From the NCBI RefSeq assembly GCF_029626225.1, contig NZ_JARUBP010000001.1, positions 5,704,001 to 5,768,000 of the forward strand: DNA of 64,000 nt. The letters run 5' to 3'. Each line of letters starts with the position of its first letter. The first letter of the stretch is position 1. Below the pieces are notes generated by a model that was given only the letters and a program-made list of their open reading frames with translations, had not been told where the DNA came from and searched no databases. Source of the DNA: Asanoa sp. WMMD1127 (GTDB taxonomy: Bacteria > Actinomycetota > Actinomycetes > Mycobacteriales > Micromonosporaceae). Below, piece by piece: positions 6,831 to 15,241 of the stretch. Made by a program: the position numbers and the translations under genes.

Positions 6831-8945
6831 TTACGGCTGGACGGCGCCCTCGGCGCTGAGGTCGCGGGCGACCCGGACCAGCTCGACCAGGCCGGCCGCG
6901 TACTCCTGCGACTCCGCGTGGGCTTCCTCGTAAGGCGGCTGGAAGCCGACGCCCTCCCACTCCTGGGTCTCCGCGTTCCACAGGTCGTTGCCGACCTCGA
7001 AGTCCCAGGCCAGGATGCCCAGCTCGTAGTAGAGCTGGTCGGCCGAGTTGCCGGCCGCGGAATAGAGCACGTCGGCGACCGGCCCGGTGTACGACGGCCA
7101 GGTGACCGTGCCGCGCGAGCTGCGGATGGCGCCGATGATGCGCTTGGCGCTCTCCATGAAGTACGCGGACTCCTCGATGGACGGACGCGGCAGCGTGATG
7201 CGGCCGTCCGCCTTGTAGGCCCCCGGCGGCCACATGAAGTAGCCACCGTAGCTGTGCACGTTCATCGCGAACTTGATGTTCGGATGCGCCGACGCCAGGG
7301 CGATGACGTTGCGGCTCTCCGCCTCGGACAGCTCCGCCGTGCCGGAGTAGGTGCCCGACAGGCAGTTCGCGCTGCCGCCCACGTACCCGTCGAAGTAGGA
7401 GCCGACCGTGTAGTTGCGGTTGATGTCGACGCCCCACGAGTTGGCCAGCCGCGGGTCGCGTTGCGCGCCCGTGCAGTGGTTGACCAGGTTCTTGCGCTGG
7501 AAGTTGTAGTCGTTGAACGAGTAGTTCGCGCCGTCCGGGTTGACCATCGGCAGCACGAACACGTCGACGTTGTCCAGCAACGACTTCGTCTCCGCATCGG
7601 TCGCGTAGTTGGCCAGCAGGCGCTCCGCGAACTCCAGGGTCACCAGCGGCGTGGCCCATTCACGGGCGTGCTCCTGCGAGTACGCCATGACGCCGATCTT
7701 GGAGCCGTCGCGGACCGACCCGATGCGCATGGCCTGCACCGTCCACGGCTTCTTGGACACCTCGCTGCCGTCGAGACCGTCGTCGAGCCGCGCCGGGCCG
7801 GCGACCGGCATGACCTGGCCGGCCGAGCCGTCCTCGACGAACGCCCGGAACACCTGCGGGTAGCGCGCGCTGATGAACGCGGCGACCTGGTCGGTCGTGC
7901 TGATCACCGCGCCGGTGCTGTCGGTGGCCAGCGAGACGGTCAGGACCCGGTCCTTGTACGTGGCGTTCAGCGGCCGGTTCCGCCGCCCCGGGTCGACGGT
8001 CTTGACCTGGACGCCGTTCATCTTCTGGTCGCCGAACTTGACCGACTCGACCACGACGGCGGTGACGGCCGGGTCACCGAGGTACGCGGTCGCGGTGCGC
8101 CGGTAGCCCTGGGTCTTGTTGGGCAGGTCGATGACGTCGACCAGCGCCGGGTACTGCCGCGCGAGCCGCTTGATCCGCGCCTGGATGTCGGTCGGCGTCA
8201 TGTAGGCGGCGATGAAGTCCTTCTGGTAGCCGGCGGGCAGGGGCGGCGGCGCCGCGCCGGGCCAGGCGCTCGGCCGGATGGCCCGGGTGGTGCCGCCCAG
8301 GCTGGAGCTCGCGGTGACGGTCACCGGCTGCGCGGGCACGGGCTGGGGGAGGGCGACGTGGTACTGGTATTCGCCCGAGTCCTCGAACCGGGAGAGGGGG
8401 AAGGATCCGGTGGTGCCGTCGGCCGTCTTCCACGTCACGGTGATCTCGACGTCGGGGTCGTCGGTCGCCGTCGTCGCGACCTGCACGGCGAGGAAGGTCT
8501 GGCCCTCGGTGCTCCACCAGTAGGACTGGAGGAACTGGAGGGTGTCGGCGGCGAGCGTGCGGGCGCCGGCGGCGCGCTTGCTGGCCGCGACCCGGGCGGA
8601 ACCCTCGGACGCGGTCTGGATGAGCTGGGTGGCCACGGCGCCGCGGGCGGTCAGCGCGGCCAGTTCCTGGTCGGTGACGACCAGGTCGACCTGGACCTGG
8701 CCGAGCGTGGTGCGCGGCCGGGCGGCGACGTCGGCGCCGCTGGCGACCAGGTCGCGCAGCATCGCCTCGTCGGGAAGGCGGAACCGGACGAGCGCGGTCT
8801 GGCCGGCGGCCAGCTTGACGGCGGGACCGGCGGCGGGTGCGGCGGTGTCGGGCGGGGCGGCGACGCTCGACCCTGGTGCGGCGAGCAGCCCGACGGTCAG
8901 AACGGCTGCGGTGGCGCCGGCCACCCAGATCCGTCTGGTTGACAT
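6831..8945 (-). CDS. Secreted M14 zinc carboxypeptidase
   Basis: A 704-residue exported peptidase. An N-terminal signal peptide (hydrophobic core VAGATAAVLTVGLLAAPG, cleavage near SVAAPP) is followed by a long beta-rich region and then the M14 catalytic domain. Zinc ligands are visible as HxxE in YSQEHAREWATPL and a later His in MNVHSYGGYFMWPPG; the substrate-binding NPDGANYSF and DINRNY motifs lie between. The catalytic Glu is probably in YYELGILAWDFEVGND. ATG at 8945 has AGGAGG upstream; the ATG at 8963 was rejected. It is larger than a minimal carboxypeptidase because of the N-terminal extension. Likely role: extracellular peptide scavenging. Confidence 0.9.
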   Translation of the reverse strand: MSTRRIWVAGATAAVLTVGLLAAPGSSVAAPPDTAAPAAGPAVKLAAGQTALVRFRLPDEAMLRDLVASGADVAARPRTTLGQVQVDLVVTDQELAALTARGAVATQLIQTASEGSARVAASKRAAGARTLAADTLQFLQSYWWSTEGQTFLAVQVATTATDDPDVEITVTWKTADGTTGSFPLSRFEDSGEYQYHVALPQPVPAQPVTVTASSSLGGTTRAIRPSAWPGAAPPPLPAGYQKDFIAAYMTPTDIQARIKRLARQYPALVDVIDLPNKTQGYRRTATAYLGDPAVTAVVVESVKFGDQKMNGVQVKTVDPGRRNRPLNATYKDRVLTVSLATDSTGAVISTTDQVAAFISARYPQVFRAFVEDGSAGQVMPVAGPARLDDGLDGSEVSKKPWTVQAMRIGSVRDGSKIGVMAYSQEHAREWATPLVTLEFAERLLANYATDAETKSLLDNVDVFVLPMVNPDGANYSFNDYNFQRKNLVNHCTGAQRDPRLANSWGVDINRNYTVGSYFDGYVGGSANCLSGTYSGTAELSEAESRNVIALASAHPNIKFAMNVHSYGGYFMWPPGAYKADGRITLPRPSIEESAYFMESAKRIIGAIRSSRGTVTWPSYTGPVADVLYSAAGNSADQLYYELGILAWDFEVGNDLWNAETQEWEGVGFQPPYEEAHAESQEYAAGLVELVRVARDLSAEGAVQP

Positions 8946-9006
8946 GAAACCTCCTGCGGACATCGAAGGACGTTGGGTCCTACATCAGTCCACAGATCGA
9001 GGTATG

Positions 9007-9639
9007 TCAACCGTTCGAAAGATACGCCAAGATAACTTCCGGATGATCGCCCCAGCGGCCGGCGAGCGCGGCGGCTGGAAGGTCACCGTCCGTGAATCGG
9101 CGGTTGATGACGATCCGTAGCGAGCCCACGTGGACCACCGTGCGGTCGCCGTGGTCCTCGATCCGCCGGATCTCCTCGACCGGCGGCACCGTGCCGCCGG
9201 GCACGCCGGTGCCCCGCGCGGTCATCGCCGGCGCCCGACGCTCCAGCGTGCCCCGGCCGTCGACGTCGACGAACTCCTCGGCCTCGCCCGTGCCCGCGAC
9301 GATGGCGCCGGCCAGCGCACACAGGTAGACCGGGTCACTCGCGCCGTCGTAGACCCAGCGCTTGCCGAGCACGGAGTGTTCCGCGGTGCCGAGCAGCCAG
9401 ACGTCACAACCGGGGATCGGCGCGTCACGGTAGGTGAGGGGCACGTGGTGGACCGGGCCGTCGCCGTAGCGGACGAGCATGGTCTCGATGCCCACCGCCC
9501 CGGCCGGATCGTCGAACCGGAACGCGGCGACCCGTTCCAGGTCGCCGGCCGCGCCCTGGTGCCAGCGCCGGCCGGGCAGCCAGCCGGCGATCAGGTCGAG
9601 CTTGCTGGGCGTCACGGTGGCCCGGTGCAGGAGCGCCAT
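9007..9639 (-). CDS. Maltokinase N-terminal-cap-like protein
   Basis: A 210-residue protein resembling only the N-terminal cap region of actinobacterial maltokinases (motifs WLPGRRWHQGAAG, LLGTAEHSVLGKRWVYDGASDP, and the late VVHVGSLRIVINRRF). The kinase lobe is absent. Free-standing cap-like proteins of this kind exist near glycogen/trehalose metabolism genes in actinomycetes, but their role is not established. The frame is intact and no truncation scar was seen, so it is likely a real short gene. Its promoter must lie in the 28-bp gap after the endonuclease-like gene, or it is co-transcribed with it. Confidence 0.6.
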   Translation of the reverse strand: MALLHRATVTPSKLDLIAGWLPGRRWHQGAAGDLERVAAFRFDDPAGAVGIETMLVRYGDGPVHHVPLTYRDAPIPGCDVWLLGTAEHSVLGKRWVYDGASDPVYLCALAGAIVAGTGEAEEFVDVDGRGTLERRAPAMTARGTGVPGGTVPPVEEIRRIEDHGDRTVVHVGSLRIVINRRFTDGDLPAAALAGRWGDHPEVILAYLSNG

Positions 9640-9667
9640 TGCCGGATCGTACGCCGGTCGCCTGTGC

Positions 9668-10468
9668 TCAGGTCGGCCCGGTCAGGCCCACGGTGACCAG
9701 CAGCCCGGGGTGGTCGGTGCTCCGGGCCAGGTCGACCGCCCGCATGGTCGGCTCGGCGAGGTCGGTGGTGGCGAGCACGTGCTGCAGCCCGCCGTCGCCG
9801 AGCCACCGGTAGCCCGCCGGCATGCAGTCCCGCAGGTCCGGCGGTGCGCCGTAGCGCAGGTTGAGGTCGCCGGCCACGATCGTCGGGTGGTAGCCGGCCC
9901 GCCGGTGCAGCGCCGGCAACGTCACCCCGAACAGGTGCTGGCACTGGTGCAGCGCGGCCTGCGGGTCGAAGCCGGCGAGGTGGGTGGTGCAGACGTCGAC
10001 GGCGGCGAGCAGGCAGAGCCAGACCCGTTCCTCCGGGTCGACCGGGTCCTGCACGGGATAGGCGCCGCCGACCACCTCGTGCGGCACTGCCGGGCGGCGG
10101 GCGACGAGGCCGATCCCGTACGGCTGGCCGTTGCGCCCGCAGATCGTCGGACCGCCCGAGGGCCGGTCGGGCGCCGCCCGGAACCCGGACGCGACCGGCT
10201 CACCGTGCACCTCGCCGAGCACCGCGCCGAGGGTCGCGATGTCGCCCTCGCAGATCTCGTTGAGCGTGACCACGTCGGGCCGGGTGGCCCGGATGACCCG
10301 AGCGGCCTCGTCGATCGACCGGCCGGTGTAGCAACCGGCCTGCCCGCTGGCGCACAGGTTGAGCTGGAGCAGCCGCACGGCCCGTTCGGTGGGCGTCACC
10401 GAACCGCCGAGCAGCGCCGCGGCCGCGAGCAGCCAGGCGACGAGCAGGAACCACCGCCGGGACGCCAT
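9668..10468 (-). CDS. Secreted endonuclease/exonuclease/phosphatase-family protein
   Basis: A 266-residue protein. A signal peptide (FLLVAWLLAAAALLGGSV) is followed by an EEP-fold domain with its motifs in order: LQLNLCAS (Asn), VVTLNEIC (catalytic metal Glu), CTTHLAG (His region), IVAGDLNLRYG (Asp-x-Asn) and STDHPGLLVTV (final Asp-His). All key residues of the DNase I/sphingomyelinase superfamily are present, so it should be an active Mg-dependent phosphodiesterase outside the cell. The substrate (DNA, RNA, phospholipid) cannot be told. It follows the DUF202 pair in the same direction with a 21-bp gap, so it may be transcribed by read-through from the large operon. Confidence 0.8.
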   Translation of the reverse strand: MASRRWFLLVAWLLAAAALLGGSVTPTERAVRLLQLNLCASGQAGCYTGRSIDEAARVIRATRPDVVTLNEICEGDIATLGAVLGEVHGEPVASGFRAAPDRPSGGPTICGRNGQPYGIGLVARRPAVPHEVVGGAYPVQDPVDPEERVWLCLLAAVDVCTTHLAGFDPQAALHQCQHLFGVTLPALHRRAGYHPTIVAGDLNLRYGAPPDLRDCMPAGYRWLGDGGLQHVLATTDLAEPTMRAVDLARSTDHPGLLVTVGLTGPT

Positions 10469-10489
10469 CGTGGATCAGTCTAGGTAACG

Positions 10490-10783
10490 TCAGGCGGCGG
10501 CGAGTACCCCGGCGACGGCCAACACGCCACAGGCCGTCGCCAGGCCGGTGAACACGAGCAGCGCCCGGGGCCGGACCGCCGTCGTGGCGGTGACCACCCG
10601 GCGCCGCCGTCGCCAGCCGGCCAGCACCGCGAGCGCGCCGGCGGCCGCCGCTCCCACGAACGGCAGTGGCGCGCCTCCGTGCAGGCCGAGGCGGGCGAGC
10701 AGGACGCCGGTGACCAGCGCGACCGCGGCGGTGCGCGTCCACGCCAGTGCGGTGCGCTCGGTCTGCAGACCGGGTCGGGTCAC
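10490..10783 (-). CDS. DUF202 family membrane protein
   Basis: A 97-residue membrane protein with the DUF202/YidH signature near the N-terminus (LQTERTALAWTRTAAVAL) and three hydrophobic segments. GTG at 10783 overlaps the stop codon of the preceding DUF202 gene by four bases (GTGA), which indicates translational coupling. It is the last clear member of the large leftward operon. DUF202 proteins usually occur in pairs; their function is unknown. Confidence 0.8.
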   Translation of the reverse strand: MTRPGLQTERTALAWTRTAAVALVTGVLLARLGLHGGAPLPFVGAAAAGALAVLAGWRRRRRVVTATTAVRPRALLVFTGLATACGVLAVAGVLAAA

Positions 10784-11133
10784 GACACCACCGCGAGCAC
10801 CACCAGGCCCGCGCCGAGCAGGCCGACGACACCGGACACCACGGCCAGCAGCGGAGTGAACGGCAGCGGCCGGTCGTTGCGCATCGCCCGCTGGACCGCC
10901 GACCACCGCCGGTAGGCGACCACCGGCAGCAGCGTGCCGCCGATCGCCAGCACGGCGGCGAAGGCTGTCCGCAACCCCGAGAGGGCCGAGCTCGGCAGGA
11001 ACTGGATGACCGCGATCGCGCCGGCCAGCAGCGCCAGCGCCGTCCGGATCCAGGCCAGGAAGGTGCGCTCGTTGGCCAGCGAGAACCGGTAGTCGGGCTC
11101 CGCGCCCTCCCGCTGCCAGCGTGGTTCAGCCAC
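10780..11133 (-). CDS. DUF202 family membrane protein (YidH-like)
   Basis: A 117-residue membrane protein. DUF202 signature: FSLANERTFLAWIRTALALL at residues 17-36. Two further hydrophobic segments follow, around 55-75 and 95-117. The start overlaps the end of the formylglycine-generating-enzyme gene by eight bases, and the stop overlaps the next DUF202 gene by four, so the pair is translationally coupled. Why a DUF202 pair should follow sulfatase genes is unclear; a role in transport of the released sulfate or sugar is speculation. Confidence 0.8.
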   Translation of the reverse strand: MAEPRWQREGAEPDYRFSLANERTFLAWIRTALALLAGAIAVIQFLPSSALSGLRTAFAAVLAIGGTLLPVVAYRRWSAVQRAMRNDRPLPFTPLLAVVSGVVGLLGAGLVVLAVVS

Positions 11134-12103
11134 CCGCGCGGTCCGGTTCGTCGATGGCGCACCGGAAGCCGGCGTGCCCGGTCGTGCTGTCCGGTGTGGA
11201 CGACGTCCGCGCCGAGACCCGGTAGCGGTTGCAGTAGGACTCGTGGCAGAGGTAGGAGCCGCCGCGCATCACCCGGGTGGCGCCGTCGGGCGGGCCGGTC
11301 GGGTCGCGCCGGGTGGCGTCGGATGCCGGCGCGTGCCAGTCCGCGCTGAACCAGTCGGCGCACCACTCCCAGACGTTGCCGGAGGTGTTGTAGAGGCCGT
11401 ACCCGTTGGGACGGAAGGCGTTGGCGGGCGCGGTGCCGAGATGGCCGTCGGCGCCGGTGTTGTGCCGGGGAAACGTGCCCTGCCAGGTGTTGCAGCGGTG
11501 CTGCCCGCGAGGCGTGAACTCGTCGCCCCACGGGAAGGTGGCCCGCTCGAGCCCACCGCGGGCCGCCTTCTCCCACTCGGCCTCGGTCGGCAGCCGCTTG
11601 CCGGCCCAGGCCGCGTAGGCGCTCGCGTCCTGCCACGACACGTGCACCACCGGGTGGTTGGACCGGCGCGCGACGTCGGAGCCGGGTCCCTCGGGCGTCC
11701 GCCACGCCGCGCCCTCGACCGGCAGCCACCACGGCGCGCCCGGGACCTGCCCGTCGAGCACGCGGTGCGCCGCCTCGCCCCGGACGAACGCGTGGAAGAC
11801 GTACGACCACCCGAACCGCTCCGCGTCGGTGACGTGCCCGGTCGCCTTGACGAACGCGGCGAACTGGGCGTTGGTCACCGCCTTGGGATCGATCCGGAAG
11901 GCCGCGACCTCGACCTCGCGGACCGGCCCTTCCCCGTCGTCCGCGAACGTGTCCTCGTCGTCGCTGCCCATCCAGAACGCGCCGGCCGGGATGCGCGCCA
12001 TCCCCCGGGCCGCCTCGTGGGGGTCGACCCGGCGCACCGGCAGCGCCGGCGGCGCCGGGGACGACCCGTGGCCGCCGCCCGGGGCGCAGCACGAAGCACT
12101 CAA
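11126..12103 (-). CDS. Formylglycine-generating enzyme (sulfatase maturation)
   Basis: A 325-residue aerobic FGE that would oxidise the active-site cysteine of sulfatases to C-alpha-formylglycine. Family motifs are clear: MARIPAGAFWMGSDD, ITN-like KAVTNAQFAAFV, HPVVHVSWQDASAYAAWAG, RLPTEAEWEKAARGG, NVWEWCADWF, RVMRGGSYLCHESYCNRYRV. The last one has the two copper-binding/catalytic cysteines spaced C-x4-C. The likely start is TTG at 12103 inside TTGA, overlapping the sulfatase stop; an ATG within MARIPAG would be too late. Placement directly after a sulfatase gene, with another sulfatase upstream, strongly supports the role. Confidence 0.92.
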   Translation of the reverse strand: MSASCCAPGGGHGSSPAPPALPVRRVDPHEAARGMARIPAGAFWMGSDDEDTFADDGEGPVREVEVAAFRIDPKAVTNAQFAAFVKATGHVTDAERFGWSYVFHAFVRGEAAHRVLDGQVPGAPWWLPVEGAAWRTPEGPGSDVARRSNHPVVHVSWQDASAYAAWAGKRLPTEAEWEKAARGGLERATFPWGDEFTPRGQHRCNTWQGTFPRHNTGADGHLGTAPANAFRPNGYGLYNTSGNVWEWCADWFSADWHAPASDATRRDPTGPPDGATRVMRGGSYLCHESYCNRYRVSARTSSTPDSTTGHAGFRCAIDEPDRAGG

Positions 12104-13596
12104 GACGGCACCTTGACGTCGAACGGCAGGCCACTGCTCTCGTCGCGGCAGATCTCCCGCAGCTGGTCGTAGAGCCCGGCGACCACCTCGGGCTCGTCGG
12201 CCCACCGGTCGGTCGTCTCGAAGGGGTCGGCGTGCACGTCGTAGAGCTGGCCGGTCGGGTGGTCGGCGTCCCACGGCGGGTTGGCGTGGGCCTTTCCGGA
12301 GCCCGAGGCGAACAGCGCGTCGATCGACGGCTCGGAGAAGCCGCCGCCGGAACCCTCCGCGAACACCGCCTTCCACCGGCCCGCCCGCAGCGCGAACCGG
12401 CCGCCGAGGCTGTGGTGCACGATCGGGCGGTCGGCGGGCGGGGGAGCGGCCTGGCCGGTGAGGGCGCCGAGAAGGTCGACGCCATCCTCGGCCGCGCCGC
12501 CCGGCAGCGACACGCCGGCCGCGGCCGCGACCGTCGGCAGCACGTCGGTCAGGCAGACGGGCGCGTCGAGGACGGCGCCGGCCGGGATGCGGCCGGGCCA
12601 GTGCGCCACGAACGGCTCGCGGTGGCCGCCGTCCCAGAGGTCGCCCTTCTGCCCCCGCCAGTCGCCGTTGGGCCGGTGTGCCGAGACGTCACCGTCGTCG
12701 GTGAAGATCGTCGGTGCGCCGTTGTCGCTGGTCACGATCACCAGCGTATTGTCGCGCTGACCACGGGCGTCGATGGCGGCGACCAGCTGCCCGACCGCCC
12801 AGTCGACCAGGCAGACGCCATCGGCCCGGTCGCCCAGCCCGGAGTGCCCGCGCACCACGTCGGGCGGGACGTTGGGCCGGTGCGGGGCCGACGGCGTGAC
12901 GTAGCAGAGGAACGGTTGGTCGGTCGACACGGTCGACAGCCACCGCACCGCCTCACCGACGAACCGGACATCCGCCTCGTCCTCCCGGAAACCGGGCGCC
13001 TCGAGCCCGGGTCGCTGCTCGGTCAGGTAGACCTGCTTCTCCCGATCGGGCACGCCGACGGTGCGATCCTGGTCGATGAAGGCGTACGGCGGCATGTCGA
13101 GCGACCCGGCGATGCCGAAGAACCGGTCGAAGCCCAGCGCGGTCGGGCCGCCGCTGACCGGCGCCGTGTAGTCGATGTCGTGCCCGAAGTCGGTCTCCAC
13201 GTCGTCGTGCAGGGTCGCGCCGGGCGCGAACGCGTCGCGGACCGACCCGTCCCGGTGCCGCCAACCGAGTCCCAGATGCCATTTGCCGAACGCGCCGGTG
13301 GCGTAGCCGGCGTCCCGCAGCACCGATGCCAGCGTGGGCCGGTCGGGCTCGATCAACGCCGGGCCGTGCCCCATCAGCACGAAGTTCTTGAGCGGCCCGC
13401 GCCAGGCGTAGCGCCCCGTCATCAGCGCGTACCGGCTGGGCGTGCAGACCGCGGACGCCGAGTGCGCGTCCGTTGCCCGCGCACCGCCGGCGGCCAGCGC
13501 GTCGATGTGCGGTGTCGGGATGGTGGACCCGTAGCAGCCGAGGTCACCCCAGCCCATGTCGTCGGCCAGCACGACCAGGATGTTGGGTCGAGTCAC
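12100..13596 (-). CDS. Sulfatase, S1 family, CTPSR type
   Basis: A 498-residue alkaline-phosphatase-superfamily sulfatase. The N-terminal metal site is ILVVLADDMGWGDLG, the formylglycine motif is VCTPSRYALMTGRY (Cys around residue 50), the GKWHLGL motif follows, and the second metal site is VIVTSDNGAP. No signal peptide precedes the catalytic domain, so the enzyme appears cytoplasmic and would act on imported sulfated sugars. GTG at 13596 overlaps the stop of the beta-helix glycosidase gene by four bases. The presence of FGE in the next position explains its maturation. Sulfated substrate is unknown. Confidence 0.9.
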   Translation of the reverse strand: MTRPNILVVLADDMGWGDLGCYGSTIPTPHIDALAAGGARATDAHSASAVCTPSRYALMTGRYAWRGPLKNFVLMGHGPALIEPDRPTLASVLRDAGYATGAFGKWHLGLGWRHRDGSVRDAFAPGATLHDDVETDFGHDIDYTAPVSGGPTALGFDRFFGIAGSLDMPPYAFIDQDRTVGVPDREKQVYLTEQRPGLEAPGFREDEADVRFVGEAVRWLSTVSTDQPFLCYVTPSAPHRPNVPPDVVRGHSGLGDRADGVCLVDWAVGQLVAAIDARGQRDNTLVIVTSDNGAPTIFTDDGDVSAHRPNGDWRGQKGDLWDGGHREPFVAHWPGRIPAGAVLDAPVCLTDVLPTVAAAAGVSLPGGAAEDGVDLLGALTGQAAPPPADRPIVHHSLGGRFALRAGRWKAVFAEGSGGGFSEPSIDALFASGSGKAHANPPWDADHPTGQLYDVHADPFETTDRWADEPEVVAGLYDQLREICRDESSGLPFDVKVPS

Positions 13597-15221
13597 GTGC
13601 GGCAGCTCCCGTCGGTGCTGCGGTAGATCCGTACCGCGTTGGTGGTCGCCGGGTCGATGTCGAAGGAGCCGGCGTTGTTCAGGCACGCCCCGTTGGCGTA
13701 CACGTTCTGGAAGTTGATGTTGCGCATCTTGTGCGTGCTGTCGATGCCCCGCACGATGTTCGGCTTGGTGTAGCTCGTGTAGGCGTGGATGTTCCGGAAG
13801 ATGAGCTGCTCGATCTCGCCGTAGCCGCGCGCCGGGTCGTACCACTTGTTGTTGTCGATGGTGAGGTTGAAGAGCCGGAAGGTGGCGTTCTCGATCCGGA
13901 TGTCCTCGAACAGATAGCGCGACAGCGTGCCGCTGCCGGCGTGCAGCGCGCGGAAGATGCCGGACTTCTCGATCTGGTAGTGCTCGGCGTGGATGACGTC
14001 GTTGTCGTAGACGTGGAACGTCGAGCTGTCCTCGTGGATGTTCCAACTGATCATGAACGGCGCGCCGTTCTCCAGCTGCCAGATGGTGTTGTGGCGGGCG
14101 ATCGTGTCGCCCCAGAACAGCTTGATCGAGTCGTCGTTCGACTTCACGAAGTTGTGCTGCAGCACGCTCTTGTTGCCGCCGACCATCCCGTCGGTGCTGT
14201 ACCACCAGGACATCGTCTTGACATTGTGGATGGTCGTGTACCGGGCCAGCGCACGGACGTTGAACCGGGGAGCGTCGACGAACGTGATGCCCTCGACGAG
14301 GAGGTTCGACGAGGTCTGGTCCGCGATGTCGATCATGCCGGGCTGGTTCTTGTTGGCGTCCTGGTCGCCCGTGTCCATGAACAGTCCGGAGATGACGCCG
14401 CGGCCCTTGATGGTGACGTCGTGCACCGAGCCGGTCGCGATGAACGCGGCCGAGACGAACGCACCGCCCGCGACGTAGATCGTCTGGCCGGAGGTGATCG
14501 GCTGGCCTGACCCGACATTGTGGACACCGGGGCCGAAGTAGCGGACGTTCGGGTCGCTCGGCGACGGCACGTCCACCTCGGGCGGGTTCGCGAACACCAG
14601 CATCGGGTGGAGAACCGGGTTGTGGATCTCGGGCTGGAACTCGACGGACAGGTTGCCGGGCCGGGTGAGCGTGAACGTGCAGGTGCTGCCGGCGAAGCTG
14701 GTGACCACCGCGGCCGAGTAGGGGCGCACCAGGCAGCCGGTCGCGCCGGGCGTGGTCTTCGTGACCCGCACGGTGACCGCGCCGGAGAACGAGAACGAGG
14801 TCCACGAGGTGTCCGCCTCGCGGTTGGTGTCGGCCTTCTTGGCGGTGGACCTGTAGACGAACGACGGCACCGGGCCGCCCGCCTGTTGCACGGTCACCGC
14901 GTACTGGTCCGAGGCCGGGATCCCGGCCGGCCCGGGGTAGGTGGTGAGCTGGTCGGGCGTGCCCGGCGCCGGGTCGATGCCGCCGTAGGGCAGCGTCGCC
15001 CGGTGCGCGGCGATCTCGTCGACGGTGGCCGCGGTCGACGCCGCGATGCTGTCGGCGATGTCGTCGACGACCGGCACGGTCCCGCTGATCGGGGTGACCG
15101 TGCCGCCGAAGTCGTACTGCGCTCCGGTGTAGGGCGGTCCGTCCGCGCGCGCGGTGCCCGCGGGCAGCAGGGCGGCCACGAGCGCGGCGACGGCGACGAG
15201 GGGGCGGAGGGTGCGTGGCAT
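13593..15221 (-). CDS. Secreted right-handed beta-helix glycosidase (GH-N clan, GH49/GH28-like)
   Basis: A 542-residue exported protein. A signal peptide (LVAVAALVAALLPAGTARA) is followed by a beta-sandwich-like region and then parallel beta-helix coils. Diagnostic stretches are VRYFGPGVHNVGSG, QTIYVAGGAFVSAAF, VHDVTIKGRGVISG, and the acidic NDDSIKLFWGD followed by WQLENGAPFMISWN. These resemble the active-site Asp cluster of dextranase/isopullulanase (GH49) and polygalacturonase (GH28). It probably cleaves an extracellular polysaccharide whose fragments are then imported. ATG at 15221; there is a 20-bp gap to the sulfatase gene upstream, the only real gap in the operon. Family assignment to GH49 is tentative. 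Confidence 0.7.
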   Translation of the reverse strand: MPRTLRPLVAVAALVAALLPAGTARADGPPYTGAQYDFGGTVTPISGTVPVVDDIADSIAASTAATVDEIAAHRATLPYGGIDPAPGTPDQLTTYPGPAGIPASDQYAVTVQQAGGPVPSFVYRSTAKKADTNREADTSWTSFSFSGAVTVRVTKTTPGATGCLVRPYSAAVVTSFAGSTCTFTLTRPGNLSVEFQPEIHNPVLHPMLVFANPPEVDVPSPSDPNVRYFGPGVHNVGSGQPITSGQTIYVAGGAFVSAAFIATGSVHDVTIKGRGVISGLFMDTGDQDANKNQPGMIDIADQTSSNLLVEGITFVDAPRFNVRALARYTTIHNVKTMSWWYSTDGMVGGNKSVLQHNFVKSNDDSIKLFWGDTIARHNTIWQLENGAPFMISWNIHEDSSTFHVYDNDVIHAEHYQIEKSGIFRALHAGSGTLSRYLFEDIRIENATFRLFNLTIDNNKWYDPARGYGEIEQLIFRNIHAYTSYTKPNIVRGIDSTHKMRNINFQNVYANGACLNNAGSFDIDPATTNAVRIYRSTDGSCRT

Positions 15222-15241
15222 GGGCGTACCCGCTTCCTGGC

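Noticed and set aside
6441-8942. An 833-codon plus-strand frame opposite the M14 peptidase
   Set aside because: Composition is typical of an antisense shadow, with no ribosome site and no domain pattern.
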